Source: Bradysia coprophila (lineage: Eukaryota > Arthropoda > Insecta > Diptera > Sciaridae). Taken from it: DNA of 64,000 bases. Under the pieces are notes generated by a model. It searched no databases. It was not told the origin of the DNA and worked only from the letters and a program-made list of their open reading frames with translations. Each line of letters opens with the position of its first letter. The stretch's first letter is position 1. Shown piece after piece: positions 25,494 to 40,500 of this stretch. The DNA lies in contig NW_023503608.1 of the NCBI RefSeq assembly GCF_014529535.1, forward strand, positions 1,426,001 through 1,490,000. Direction: 5' to 3'. The position numbers and the translations under genes were made by a program.

Positions 25494-25499
25494 TTTATT
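25494..25499 (-). terminator. Probable polyadenylation signal of the CLCA gene
   Basis: AATAAA on the minus strand, 41 bases past the CLCA stop codon, which is a usual distance for an insect 3' UTR. No cleavage site can be read. Confidence 0.5.
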
Positions 25500-25539
25500 C
25501 TAATAATCTGGCCAAAAGTTGCTAATGTTCTCTTTCACT

Positions 25540-28500
25540 TTACACCATCGTTATATTTCTCGTCTTCTTCCTTTCGCCACTATTGACCGAGTTCATTGAT
25601 CCCGCAATCGATGCATTGAATTGGGGATGCTGATTCGGAAACCGTTGATTAATTGACGCAATGTACGTGGGTGGCTGTTCCATTTGCCGCGGTTCGTTAT
25701 TGTACAGATGAACGGGATATGGCGACACAGTTTGGTATGGTAGTGGTGGAACAGGCGGTGCACTGGACATTGACAAATGATCGAACAGTTGATAATTCAT
25801 GGACACTTGATCAGTCTGATCGCCGTGCATGTTCATGAGATCGTTTCGCTTCATATTGTCGTCGTACGGACTGTGTCGACGTTCGTGTTCATGTAAAAGT
25901 TGCGACGCTGTCCACGAATCATTCATAATGCCTTGACGACCTAGAGAATTATTGTTCGAGGTTATTACACTAACACCACTCTGTCGGTACATTGTCCTTT
26001 GGATTTGTTGATGGTTTGGTTGGTCAATCAGTTGATGGTTGCTGTCGACAACTACGAAAGACAATCGTCGCTTGTGATCTTCTTCGTCGGATCCATAAAT
26101 TGGTAGGCCAATGGTGTGCGGGTCGGGAATATTATTGTAGTCACTGGTGGTGTAGTCACCATCGTCAACGCGGTGTTGTTGTTCCGATTGAGACGTGTTC
26201 ACCGGGTTTTTCATAATAGAACTGATAGTATAATCAACACTATTCACTTGTTCCTTGATGTTTTGCGATTTTAATGTGTTCTTTAAGTGATCTCGATTCT
26301 TTTGACGGCGTCGTCTCACTACGCAGAAGTAACAATAAATCAAAATCAAACACAGAACCAACACGACACCAGCAATTATTGGAACAATTGACTGCCAATT
26401 CAGGAAAGCAATTTTGCTGGAACTGTTGTCCGATCCATCAACATGTGTTTTGTGGTAAAGGTCATCTTCGAATGAATCCCCTTGACTATCGGGAACAGCT
26501 ACGGACGGTTTCACCGGTTTAGGTATATCAACTCTTACGTAATTCGATACAGGACCGGGAACGGCATCTTTAGACAATTCAGTAAATGCTCTTAACGCAA
26601 TGTAGATTGTTGAACCAATCAGATTCGGGTCATTGTCTAAGTTCATCGTGAACGATGTATCGTCACCAATAGAAAATGCGAGCGGCTGTTCGTGGGTCCA
26701 TAAAATGGCAGCTGTATCAAAGTTGTCCACGATGTCTGGTACGGAAAAGGCATATTTTACTTCGTAGCGAGCAACACTTAAACCTCCAATATCTGGTGAC
26801 GTCCACGACAATTGAACTCTAGTGAGATCCAACTTCTCCGCTAGCAAATCACCGATTCGTCCAACTGAATGATGCTTCGATTCGTGTATTTGATCGGGAG
26901 TTACAAAAACAGTGAGTGGCGGCAAGTATCTCTGGAACGGTGGCAATGTTTGTTTGGACGGAATCGAAATGGAACTGCCACAACATTTAGAGTTGTTCAT
27001 GTAGTAATTTTGCGGCAACGAGTATGCGGTGTTGCCATTATCAGTAACAATGATTTCTATTTTATACACTCCACTTCCTCCACCAGCCACATTCAAGTAA
27101 CGCGTATAGATTCCGTCTCCCTTTAGCACATCCGGATCACCCGAACCAGTGTCCAACAAACGGAATTTTTCGTGGCATCGATTGGTCGAATTGCACTGTA
27201 GATCTGGTCTGGATACGATAGCCTCAACGAATGCTGATGAAACGGGTAGTGCTCCTCGCTTTACTTCAACGAACAATATCAACGAGCCGATTGAACCGAT
27301 TTTGTCTGTTGCCCAAGATTTGGCCATAATAACTGGTGAGGTTGTTGACCTAGCTGATGCCATGACTTGTACGAAATGTGGTTGGGGACTACCATTTATA
27401 CGATCGATGGTGTACGTCCATGTGCCGCTATCTGCAATAACGGTTGATAGCGACATCTGCTTCACCGGTAGTCTCTGATCGCTTTGAATCGAAGTGGTAG
27501 TTCCACTCGGACTGGTCAATTTCATACTCTGGATCAATGGCTGTTCAGCATTGTGTGTATAAACGTAAAACGACGATGGTGTTCCCATTGATTCGTCCAG
27601 CATAAACGTTGAAGTAATTTGTCGGCTACTTTTCTTGACCGCACTACCACTGTCGTCATCGTGGATATCGAAAAATTCTCTCCGATGAATTTCAACTGGT
27701 AAATCCAGTTTGTTGCCTTCGTAGTGATTGACCATGATGTCGTAAAAGACGTTGCACAGCTCGAAGTATGTCGTCAAAAGAGTCTTTTCGGAATTTTCTT
27801 TCTTTTCATAGACGGTATAGGATGAACTTGCCGTTGCTGCCGCTGATAGTGTGTCCAAAGGTTTTCGTCGTATTACTCCAGGATAATTGATCGTCACCAA
27901 TTTCGTTCTCTCGTTGTTCAATTGTGTGGCCAATTTTTGTATGTCTGTTTGTCGATCGATGCCCGGGGCAACCACCAAAATTACAGAGTTTGCTGGACCG
28001 TTCTCGTTATATCGCCTTTTCAGCATAGCCAAACCATCCCTAATGGCACACGCAATGCAACCCGGACTCTGAGACTCACTCGGCGAAAATGGAATGAACG
28101 AAGCGATAAAATCTCGATTTCTGGCAATGTTCAATGACGAAATGTTAAAGATTTTCGCCGATGCGGTGTCATTGGCCAGCACAATTCCCACTTCAGTATT
28201 TTCCGGCAGATCATAAACCACCCATTTACGTATGGCCATTCGAAGAAAACTCCACGATTCTCGTACCATGGTATCGATTGTCTCGTCAATAACCAAAATG
28301 TATCGCGTTAACAGACGCTGCTTGTAAACGATTTTCGGTGTTGTGTTGACAATCGTTGTCGGTCCAACAGTCGATGGAATATTCAATTGAAAATCTTTGT
28401 GCTTGAGAATTACGCCAAGCGTTGATTGTCGATCGCATAATTGATTGTGTTTCGTTGGTGCGTATCGGTTATGTGTACCCTCGTCGCAGAACATGGCAAT

Positions 28501-31500
28501 GTTCGGTGATTCTATGTTGAACATTATGCTGGATCGGGCCGTTTCGTCTGCTGTTACATTTTTTACTGCATCCTGTTCAGTCTCACAGAGTCTGCAATCA
28601 TGAAGGATGGAAATTGTTAATTTTCTCGTCAATTTCTTGGTCAATTTAGGGTAAGGTTTTCAAACGTTTTTATTCTTCAATTTATGAATGAGTGATAGTA
28701 GTGAGAAAGACGTCGAATACATACCCGTTATCATTGATTTTCCAATCCGAACATCCATTCACCTGCATCGTGTCAGTCTTGTAGCACATCGGGTAAATGG
28801 GATCATTAGGGTAGCCGATTTCGTCAAAGATTCCGTAACGATATTTGGCCCATTCTCGTACCAATTCTCTGCCGACAGTGTTGCGATTGAAAGCAGAGTA
28901 ACTGGCGAATATTTGATCGCCATTTTCACCACAGCCTGTAATACGAACAAAATGAAAACAATTGAAAATGCTGTTTCCGCTTTTGATATAGGCTATCAGT
29001 CAATGATGCTGGAGAGTCTGAGTGATTTAGAGGGATTCTTTTGAAAAACAGCCTACCGAAATCGGACGCATTTTCTAGTGGACTTTTTTATATGTACCTA
29101 GAAAGGACTTCGACCCTAGAAGCCAAAACCACTTTCAAAAAAATTCTTCGAAGCTTTTGTGACTGGTGAAAGGTGATCAAAAACCGAAAACTTGCACTTT
29201 TCTTACCAAAATTTCTCCGGGTACACGAGCCGTACAGGGTCGTGTGGGGTGTCATTAGAAAGGTAATCACATGTACTATTGAGCCGAATAGAGACTCATT
29301 GGTTTTAAAATTAATCCACACTGAAATATGTGCAGTTGAAGTTTTCAACCGAAAACTTGCACTTTTCTTACCAATATTCCTCCAGTTACACGACCGTACA
29401 TGGTGGTGTGGGGTATCATTTGAAAGGTAATTTTATGTGCTCGTGTACCTGGAGAAATTTTGGTAAGAAACGTGTAAATTTTCGGCTTTCGATCTCCTTT
29501 CACCAGCCATAAAAGCTTCGAAGAATTTTTTTGAGAGTGGTTTTGGCTTCTAGGATCGAAGTCCTTTCTAGGTACCTATAAAAAGTTCCACTAGAAAACA
29601 CGCCCGATTTCGGTAGGCTGTTTTTCAAAAGAATCCCTCTTATTAAGCTTGTGAAGGTCTGTCTGAGGCTAATTGTGCAAACGAAACATTATACTAGAAG
29701 TTATGTAAAAATTCACGAAGCTGTGCGGTAAATAAATTTTCAAAATTGAACTGATCAACCGCAATCCATTTTCGTAAATGCCACAACATTACATAAATGG
29801 TCCCTGAAATATTCTTCTCGGTTTTTCTCTTTACAAAGCGTAAAGTTCACTGATCTTCAGCCACACTGACTAACATTATATATATTCAAAACAACTCAAT
29901 ATAAAGTGTATCAACATCACTTACCAGCCGATTGTTGTGTCCATATCGCATCACCATAAATCGGATGCCTTTCACTAATCGTAATATCACTCGATTCACC
30001 ACGAGACGTTAATAACGTACCATTTTGTGGTAAACAATTCTTTGGCCACGACGAAGGTATCATGACTATCACACTGTCAATGTAAGCACGTCCGTCCAGA
30101 GCGTTGAACAAAAAATCGGACGCTGATGGCAATGCATTCTGGAATTGAAGAAGAAAAAATTTATATTTTTTTTTGTGTAAATTTCCAACGTACGTTTTTT
30201 TGTGGGACACTTTTCAATTCAATTATATAGCCAATGATTCGCACGTGGTAGTTTTTTTTTTAAATGTGATCATTATGTCGACGGAACGGGCATATAGCTG
30301 TATACAAATGACTGTACAGAAAATCATGATGCACGTACCTTACTTATATACTTAATCATAATAATAATGAATTACAATGAGAATAAATACGAGTAAAAAA
30401 AGAGAACTTCAAACAAAAGTCAAAATTAGTTACATGCTATACCGGGTAAAGGTTTTTAAAATATTCGTCAAAGTGGAACGGTTATGCTTGAATAACTATT
30501 ATAGGCTCATTCCAGCATTTTGTTCTTTAACTTAACTATTTTGTTGTTGTTGTCGTAAATAAATTTTCATGTAAGTACTGCGACATGTTTCGGATCTGAA
30601 TTCTATTTTATATTCACTCCTCTGATTCCGACCTGAAGAGTGTGTATATAATTCCGTTCAAACCAAAAATCAACAATTCGTTTTAGCCCAGTTTTTGTTC
30701 GATGCTTATCAACAACAATTTTATTTTCATAATAGAAATTTTATTCGGTTCACCATGTCCACAAAAACGTTCATCATAATCAATGGCGAATGGATTGTGG
30801 ACACGTAGAATGTTATGGTGCTCCACAAAGTGACATCGAAATTTATGATTGAAGATAATTTATAGAGCGGGCGAAGTAATAATCTGTTGTCGGAGACATT
30901 TGCATAATTTGTTCTGTTTTACGGTGGTGATTTTTAGCGGCAAATTCCCGTATAGAAGTAACAGAATTGGTAGACTCGATTGAGTACGAGTGGTTTTTTT
31001 GTTAAAGAATGCAGACAAAACGTTAACTTGTGTGTCTTATGTCCATGCCATATAATTATGGTGTTCTGCGGAAAGATATTATCGGATTTGTGTTTAATAC
31101 AGAAATAAATTCATGTGGCTCTGAAATGCACATTGTGACTGAAATGCACTTGTTTGAAAATATCATACGATGCAATTGAAACCCTCTGTACGATGAGTTA
31201 TAGAGCCTGTTCCTTAAGTGTTCTCAAATTTTTAATAATAAAGAAAAAATCAATTTACTAAAGTCATAAAAATAAATTTTTTTGGTAACACAATCCGACA
31301 AAGCGACTACCGAGAAACTAAATTAAAAACTCATGTGGAAATAAATGAGTTTTTCCCTAAACTACAAAGTGTAAAACCACACATATGTTTATCTAAATAG
31401 GGGGCTTTGTGTGGTTTTCGAAACCGAAATATTATTTTATTTTTTTCGTTACGACAAATAATTATGGCAATCAGTTGGCACGGAAAATCAAACAACCATT

Positions 31501-34500
31501 ATTTAAGTTTCATCGCGCTTTCTATGGGATTCATATTTAAAAATTTGTTATTGGGCTCTGTGTATATATCCCATGTATCATGTATTCGATATTCCACTCG
31601 TGTGGTTCCTATTATATTCTTCAAACACATTCCTTTTAATAGTTCTGTGATGGGTACTCGAAGGGATATATTCTTATAATCAACAACAATTTTCTCTAAA
31701 TTATTTTTTTTTTTCTTTATTATAAAACTTGATGGATCGACAATACTGTTATTAGGCAGCTGTTCTTCTAAAGTTAAGAGATGAAGAGATGACGATAGAT
31801 TATAATATTCACTATGATACAGCAATATTTTTCAGGAAATTCATAAAAAAAAATCTTTGGCGACAAACAACAATAAATGTTAAGCGTCTCATAGCACTCA
31901 ATATACATTAACCTCGCCGTCTCTGGTATCTGATCGACGATATGAATTGAAGACGTTTCCTTTTATGTCTATTATTATCGGTATTGGCCATAGGCGGATA
32001 TTTGAGTGTTTTTGTCTTCACTAAAATCCAAAAATTAACGAAAAACCAAAAAAAAAAAAACAAAAACAGAAATTATGACAATGATAATTAACTTTAAATT
32101 ATAAACGATCAATAATTTATGATAATGGATGTCACAATATAATTATTAATTTATTACATCCCAGGATGGTTCGCATTGGCATACACCAGCATATTGTTTT
32201 TACCAAACCAAAGATTATTCTCATTTTTTACGTTCGATTTTTAACACCTGATTACACGTTAAATGGCAAAATGACTTCAGCCTCAAATTAATTGAAACAG
32301 CAGGGAAGATATAAGAAAAACCAGATGGGCTTATTATGCATATAATATTTATGTTCAACGAGATGCGGGGCGATTTGAAAAATTTGTTCTGATTTCGATT
32401 ATACAAATCGGTTTTGAGTGGTTTGTATGTATAGGCCTTTAGGTTGAACAAGAAAAAATAACCGAATATATTTCATAGTCTTTAATGAGGTGTTCAAAAT
32501 TGACTGTTTGGCAGGTGAAATAAATTTGAGGAAAAAATTATTTGGTTGCGAAAAGTGAATTGGTCAAATAATATTTTGTTGTTGTTTATTTTAATCATTT
32601 TATTGGTCAACAACGTGCTAAATTGACTTGTTTAACTTAGCACTTTCGGTTGACAAAATTGAATTATCAACCTACCGCCACATTAACGATAATTAAAATA
32701 TTTCCGCGGATTTTTTTTGTATTGAAAATTTTGAACAATAAATTGTCTATACAATTGGTTATACAAGGAATTACAAGCTAGATTAGCATTGTTTGCTCTT
32801 ATGCAATGCTAAATGTTAATTTTCACCAATAAAATAATTATAATCACAGGTGTGATCTGGTAGCTAGTTAGATAATTAAAAATCGTAGGAACAAAAAAGA
32901 ATTAAAAAAAAAGTGCGCATTGTGTCTTAACCTCGTCTGGTGGTGCAATATAGCCTTTATAACAGTGATATATCTGTTTATTACAGAAAAATACAAAAAT
33001 TTCCAAGATAGAAAAAAATATCTGGCTATTAACTTCTGTGTAGGTCATTAATTATTCTGTAATGTGTGTGCGGAGAAGAGCTCTCATTTACATTTCAAAT
33101 GAATTGCTGCAATATCATTAATTAAACGCAAAATTTATACCTGATTTCTATAACGTTAAACCTTCACATTTTGATGTATCTATTTAAATGGAAGCCTTCT
33201 TTTTCTTCGCTGCCAATTTGATTGTGATCAAAACTAATTATCCACTCAAAAATGTTATTAATCAAAGATTAATATTGCGGGGAATTAGAAAAAAAAATCT
33301 TTTGCTATCTCCATCGCTATCTGCACATATGAACTTTCCGAAGCAATTACTATAGCGTTAAATTTTGTTTGTGCTTCTATTCGTTACACACAACAACAAC
33401 AGCAACAAAATTATTGAATCCTAACATTTCGACAATTTTCAATTAAAATCGGCTCAATTTTCTCTATCGGATAGCCAAAAAAAAAATGTTTTTACCAATT
33501 TTTACGCTTTTTTTTCGATTGAAATTCAAATTCATTATTTTAATATTCGTATGACCCACATAAAATTTTTTTTTTAATTTTTTTTTTTCAAGAGAAAAAG
33601 TTTCTAACACAGAAATTGTGGAAGAAATGAACTTTTAACATTTACCCAATCGATGCTGAATTGGAAGGTATACGAACTAATAAGAAATTTCCAATAATGC
33701 AGCCTCAGCTAATATATACCACCAATATAACATATCCAACGAAGCGATATAATAACCAGTATAAAACAAAAATCAATTACAGGTCATTGGTAAATGTGAT
33801 TACGAAATTAACTTTAAGAAAACAACAATCTCTCATCTTCACATTTTATAAAATGTACACAGATTTTCTACATATATATAAAATGCTATTTACAGTACAA
33901 TTTCATATTATACCGGTGAGTTGGTATCCGAACTGACTTGATGGAGCTATCATTTATTTGTATGTACAAAAAGGCAAAGTTTTTTTTTTCATCTTTAAAT
34001 TGTGTACATAATGTACCAGCGAATAACAATAATTGTACAATGTTAATGGAAGGTATATCTGTTCGAAAACATTGGTATTTCAAAATGTGAATGTTATTAC
34101 CATATTATAAATCGACGAGCCGGAGTGTATACGGTATACACCAAGTATTGTATTTAGCTACATGTAGCAATGAGATTTTTTTTTCTCTTCATTTTCCAAA
34201 ACGCTTAAATGATGGAAGGCAATGTAACCAAATAAGTAATCGTTAATAATATTTATATACACAATTTATAGATTGTTTAAAGATTTTTGTTATAAAGTTT
34301 GTTTAGAAAATCAGTGGAAATAATGTTATGAGACTCGGTGTACACGGAGACCGAATATAACAAGGCGTTTAACTTCTTCAGAGTTATATACCAGCTTATA
34401 ATATTATTATATATATTCTTTCGTACATTTTATATATTTTAATGCCATTAATAAGCTATGAGAAAATTATTTATTGCTCAATAATTTTTGTCTTGTTGCA

Positions 34501-37500
34501 TGCGCTATTTATACATGTATAACCAACAATCGGATGAATTCGACGTTCGATGTGGTATATTCATTTATGCGAAGGTTAATTCACATCTATATGCGCGATC
34601 GAAAAAAAAAATTAATCAAAAAAAAGACTTTAATGCCATGAACATGATGAACCTTCCTTCTTATATTCAAATTGGATCTAAATATTTTGAATTAAAGTGT
34701 GTCTCAAGAATTGTATGGCTGGTAGTAGAATATTCATCATACAAAACCACGAACGAACGAACGTTTTATGTAACTTTTGACGGGATGTTTCGTTTTTTTT
34801 TTTTTTGGGAAATAAATCAGATTTATGGACAAGTGCTTAGATTAACAAGCCACTCTATTCAAATTAAAATATGCACCCAGCTTGTGGTATTGTCGTTCAT
34901 TCTTTTTCGTTATTATAATCGGCTCTGCGGGGGAGATGTCCATGTCAAGTGCCAAAGCCCGTTTAGCCGTTGAGGCTCAGAATTTAATATTTTTTTATGT
35001 TTCATAAAAATTGTTGTTGCCTCCAGAGAATGATTGCTGATGATTAAAAACATAAACCAATTGGTCAGAGACTGACATTTTTTATCTGTTCAAATCATAA
35101 CCATAACGAAATACGTTATTACCTGCCATATCCTTTCAGAGAAATTTAAATACATCGAAAACACCTGATGATTGTGAAAACTTTTACTTTTTTCGTGTCT
35201 GAAAATACTGATGTCTGAAATGTTGTAACGAACTGTAAAATAGAACCTCAAATGGTTGATAACAATTATTACCGGGCAGTAAATGTTTGCAGGTTCTTTT
35301 TTTCGTTTTATTTATGGTAGGTTATTTGGAAGGAATATCGTCTGTGGGAAAAAAAATATTCTCAGCTGCCTCTAGCCTGCACTAATTTCATCTAAATACC
35401 TTAGAGCTGTTTTATTGATGCATTCATGTTTTACATACAAAATACTTACAGAAACGGCCGGCGTGTCGTGGTACAATAATTCAATCTACTACTTCGGTTG
35501 TTCAAAGTGTCGTTCAGTCTTTTATAAAAAATCTTTTACAAATGAAGTATGTTTACTTTACTAAATTAGACCACATTAATCATAGGCTAATATGCTTATT
35601 TCCCTCGTTCAATGTCGATCCAAAATTTCAAAATAAAAGTGTACGCTGTTATCTGTTCTCCCACCACCGAAATATCGCCCGTACTACTTGAATGACCCCT
35701 TAAAAGAAACTGTCTACCGTTGCACAACTATAAAGGTAAATATTCACAAAATTATTATGTTTGCTAACATTGCAGCACTTCGAAGCCGTTAGTAAACGAT
35801 GAACAACAATAGATTTCAATGCTGTTAGGACAAGCAACGAAACATATAAAGCATTGTGAGCGAAATGATTGATTTTCTTCCATTGATTGGCGAACATTTC
35901 TATTCGAGTAAGTAAGGAAAAAAAAACTTTTTATTTAACTGTTTGCTAAGTGAAGAGGAAAAAACAGCCAGAGTTAAATATCAAAAAATGTCACTGTTTA
36001 AAGCCATATCTAAGTGATGTATCATTGACCAAACAAAAACGAACAGTTTTAAATCCCATACCGTTCACTTAACAACATAAATAACGAACAAGCGAACTCT
36101 TGTCTATATAATTAATAAAAGTAACAAAAAGATGTTTTGTGTTTTTACAGCAAAATCTTTAAATTGATGGGTAGGTGCTCGTTCACCATATATTTACTCG
36201 TCATTTATGATTTATTAGTCAGCCATTAAATCGTATTCCTATCCTATTTGGTTAGACAGCTCAGAGTTTCTTGTGATTTATTCCGATTTTGATAGACACA
36301 GCATTTTGTATCTCATATATAAAATTGCTACATAGAAATTCAGAGGCGTGGAAACCGAAGCAACTAAAAAGAAACCAATAATGAACTTTACGTGGAATTC
36401 GTATGATGTACATTATACACATAATGCTTCATCAAACATTTGTCATCTCTGATGGTATCAATATTAGACTCATGATCCTCTAACTTACATAAGAGAAAAA
36501 AATAAAAATAAATTTTGTTTGTGATATTCGTTTCAAATTGGCCATTGTTTCGTTAAAATAAATTCACGATTTTCAGCCACTTCAGAGAGATCAACATTAT
36601 CAATTCCATTAAGAATTTACTGATCGATTGTTGTGTATGGCTGTATTGTATTCTCAACATTCTTTCAATAAATGGTTCTTTGACATGCGTCCTAACGCTG
36701 TTCCATCAATTCAGTCATCGAGTCATCGGTTCCGACGAATCGGCTAAAATACTGATAATATTTACGACATTCACGAGTCCACTGACATTCAACTTGCAAA
36801 ATTTGTGCACCGAATGGTTTTTACAAAGATCCTGATACATTGTATTGATTCTGCATTGTATCGGCTCGTTCGATATATATATGTGTACATGAGTTTTTGG
36901 ACACATATTGTATGCAGAAAGAAAACATAAATCATTAATCAGGTAGACAGATTCCCATTATTGAAATTCAAATTTATTACAGCCATAAATCACCTATACG
37001 CAACGTTAAGATTTCCAATCAGATTAAAATGAATTTGAAAGATCTGACATCTCAATCATTTAAATCTATACCTTCCTAACATGTTTACTCGTTAAATTTT
37101 TGTATGATTGCGAGATTTCTGGAATTTTTTCTTCAATTTTTTTTTCTTTTCATATTTTTATTTTCTTTGGTTTCAAAAGCCAAATGGTGTGGTGATGTAT
37201 GGCTCGACCATTTTTAAGTCGTTAATGCGCAATTTTTTTTTTGTTCTTCTTTTCTGATTCTACATTCTGATAGTCTTGCAAGAAATTTGGTAAGTGTTTT
37301 TCCATATTTTTTTTTACCCTTCAGCGAAATATTAAATGTTCGGTTTGCGATAGCATCTAAGTGACTAAATACGAACATTTGAGAAGTGGGTTGTTTCATT
37401 GAACACAGTCACGGCTAAAAGGTCAACGATTGCCAACCGTTACACGTATGACTAGCAACTTCTAATTTGAGACGAATCCTAATTTGCCTCGGTAGGGGTT

Positions 37501-40500
37501 CATCAAATGAATTATTACGAAAAGTTGTGCTTACTTTTTTTGCTCAAAGGTCAACTTTATTAAAGTTACGAATGGATACAATTGGGTTCACATATCAAAC
37601 ATCTCCGCTTTGTCACTTCATTAAGATTCGGGACAGGTCAATCGTTGTTATAGGATTCGGGCATTAGATCATAATTGGTATGTTTTGTAGCCGGTGATGT
37701 CGTTTCCAAAGTGGGAAAAATTCTAAAAAAGTCACCTTTAGGTTCAAGATGAACTGGTTGGAGGTTTAGTCTCTAATACGTTCACTACAGTAGAGTCGAC
37801 ATGTGTAGCAGAAAGCTAGTGATTCCGCCTACAAAACATACCAATTCGGTCATCGACCGTTTTAACAGCGATTGGGATAATTTAGTATTCCCGAATTCGA
37901 ATTTGAGCTATTTCGAACAATATCATTCCATATATACGGATTATGTCTATGACTCCTCAACATTCGTAGGTACATTGGTACCCTTCTACTATTACTGTTA
38001 CTACGAATATCATAACTTGAAGAAACCCAATAAACAAATCAAAAAACCAGCCTGTTGTCGTTCACAGACAAATTGTTCCACTTAATAAATAATCACAAAA
38101 AATCATCAAACTTTATGTCTCCTACAAAGATTGTCACTTAAGGACAACAAAACTCATTTTTATTTACGGCTCCATGAGAAGTTGTCGTCATTTAAATTGT
38201 CGATTTGTTCACTCAACACAACACCAAAGACTAAAAGCACATTTGAGTAAATCGATAATAATATCAGTAGCTTCCATAGATATAAATTAAAGTTGAAAAC
38301 CCTTTGAGTGCTGCATTGACAGTATTCCCATCAAATCTAATAGGTGTGTCCTTGTTAAAATCTGTCGCATCATTTTTATTTTGAGATGTTTAAACGACCG
38401 TAACTGTTTTTTTTCGTCTTCTTCTTCTTCTCTCTTTTGATTTTTTAATACAAATTAGATTTTAATTTTTTTTTTCGTCTTCTTAATTCCCGCTTCAACT
38501 TTTCGAAAACATAAACCTGAGGTCATAGGTATTTATATTGCTTATTAATTTGATACCCTCATCATCATTAGACTGTACACCTTAGCTACACAAATAATCA
38601 AATTTTATTATGTAAGCGTTCAAAAACCGAGGACCGGTTTCTTTAAAATATATTTTATTTAATTTACATAATATTATACATTTCTTTGTTATCATATACC
38701 TCTCCTGTCCGTCCATATATATACATAGTATATACGTGCACGTATATATATAGATGCGGTGTGAACATTTAATTAAATTAATTACATTTTTATTCATGCA
38801 GTTGATGTTGAGTTTGTAGCCTGTGGTGTTGAAAACAAAACACAGAAAAAAAATTGATGCTACGAGTACACGCTACACGATCTGATGATGGGTATAAAAG
38901 AAACGATACATGTACAAGATCGATTGGGATTTCTGTTTGCTACCATAATCTATGGGATTGGATTAAATTCACATGCATTGATGAGTTTTCCTATATTATT
39001 CTGCTCTGAATAATGTAACCCTTTGCAAGATAAGAATGACGAGACGACGAAGAAAGGAATACAAAAAGAAAATCTTCGATTTATAAAGAATTTAATTCGA
39101 TAAAAAAAAAACTTTTTGATATAAAAGGCGATTATAGGGAATCGACCAACCGAAAAAAGCTTATTCAACAAAAATGGGATTGAGATTTGTGACAAAACAT
39201 AAAAATGTTATTTTTGTCATCCTTTCGATTTCGTTTTTTTTTCCTCTATCGGTTTGGTAGAAGACATTTAACGACATCACAATGCGCTTATGAAAAGTAT
39301 AACTCATGCGGTGTCTTGCACAATTTTATAATATCCAAACAAAATTGCATCCTCTTCAGCCTTCATCCTTTTCTTCTTCTTCTTTATAATAAAAACAGAG
39401 AATTTAATTCGATAAAATGTCTAAACGTCGTACACATTTATAAACAATAAATCGGTTCCTTATCCAAATCAAGACAGAAGAAAAGAAGACAAAAAAAAAC
39501 GAAAAAGTAAAAAGAGAATACACAAAAAATCGAATTATGTCTAAAATGTTTGAAATCGTTGTCATGATCGAGAGAAGAAAAAAAAAGCGACTCATCCCAA
39601 TGCAACACATTTTAACAAAATACAATTTTCAGGTAACTTTTCGTTTAATACACACGAACGAGAAAAAAAAAGAATTAAAAACGTGACTGACTCTCACGAG
39701 TCTTCCATCAAAATGAGATTTTACACAAAACGAATTGGCTGTATCATACCATATACCATGCTTAATGCAACATTTTGTAGATACATTACATCAAACCACA
39801 AACAAAGAGTGAACCTTCCTCTTCTTCTTCTTCTTCATCATCCATCGTCTTCGTTGTTACTTCAACTTGAATTTATAGTTACAAAATAACTTTTCTGATA
39901 AATAACCATCAAATGCGGATTGAGCTTCGGGGGAACAGGTTTTTTTTTCTTATTTTTTAGTTTTCGAATGAAAAAAAAAAATAAATTTAATTTTTGTCCC
40001 TACACACAAATCATTTATTTTTGTGTAATAAGAATAGCTAAATTGTATAGAACGTGATCATTTTAAAAGAAATATTTTTCCCAGCACGTTGATCATGGTG
40101 TCCTTCAGCAATCTTCACGATTGTGTTTTGTATTTTATTGTTCGCTGTGTTGCTTATGTGCTGTTCGTATTTTTTTTTGTATTATTTTTATTTCGTTTGA
40201 ATTAGCTTCATAAACGTTTTTGTGCATTATAATAGCATTCACATTTATTATTAGCTGGATGGATATTCTTACACCGAATCTCTCTACCTACATATATATA
40301 CCTGTTGTTAAGTTAATGGCATCCATTACTATGTGGTATATTTCACACTGCCATATAGTTGGGTATGTGCATTTTTATAGTGCTGTTAAAATCACTGAAT
40401 TATACAATTTGAAATGCGAGACATTACCGTTTATAAGAACGAATACTCGACGGCTGAATTCTTGAATTTTATTTTCGTTGTTTGTTCTGTGTTCAATGTG

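Larger units (their letters stand above)
9970..25539. other. Gene-poor 15.6 kb between LRSAM1 and CLCA
   Basis: LRSAM1 and CLCA converge here. Apart from the elements listed separately (LINE remnant near 11.3 kb, TTAA element at 12.3-13.3 kb, MITEs at 14.0, 14.4, 19.2, 20.0-20.6, 23.3 and 24.5 kb) and one weak two-exon peptide candidate at 21161-22217, I see only AT-rich sequence with poly-A/T runs. The short open frames in it have no recognisable domain. At 23700-23780 the motif CAACTCTTTTT recurs at irregular short spacing. Confidence 0.6.

Noticed and set aside
25653-28137. Plus-strand open frames within the last CLCA exon
   Set aside because: They are shadows of the 3 kb minus-strand coding exon, which has clear homology.
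31407-31825. Overlapping open frames on both strands in the CLCA intron
   Set aside because: AT-rich chance frames with no motif; no supporting splice sites.
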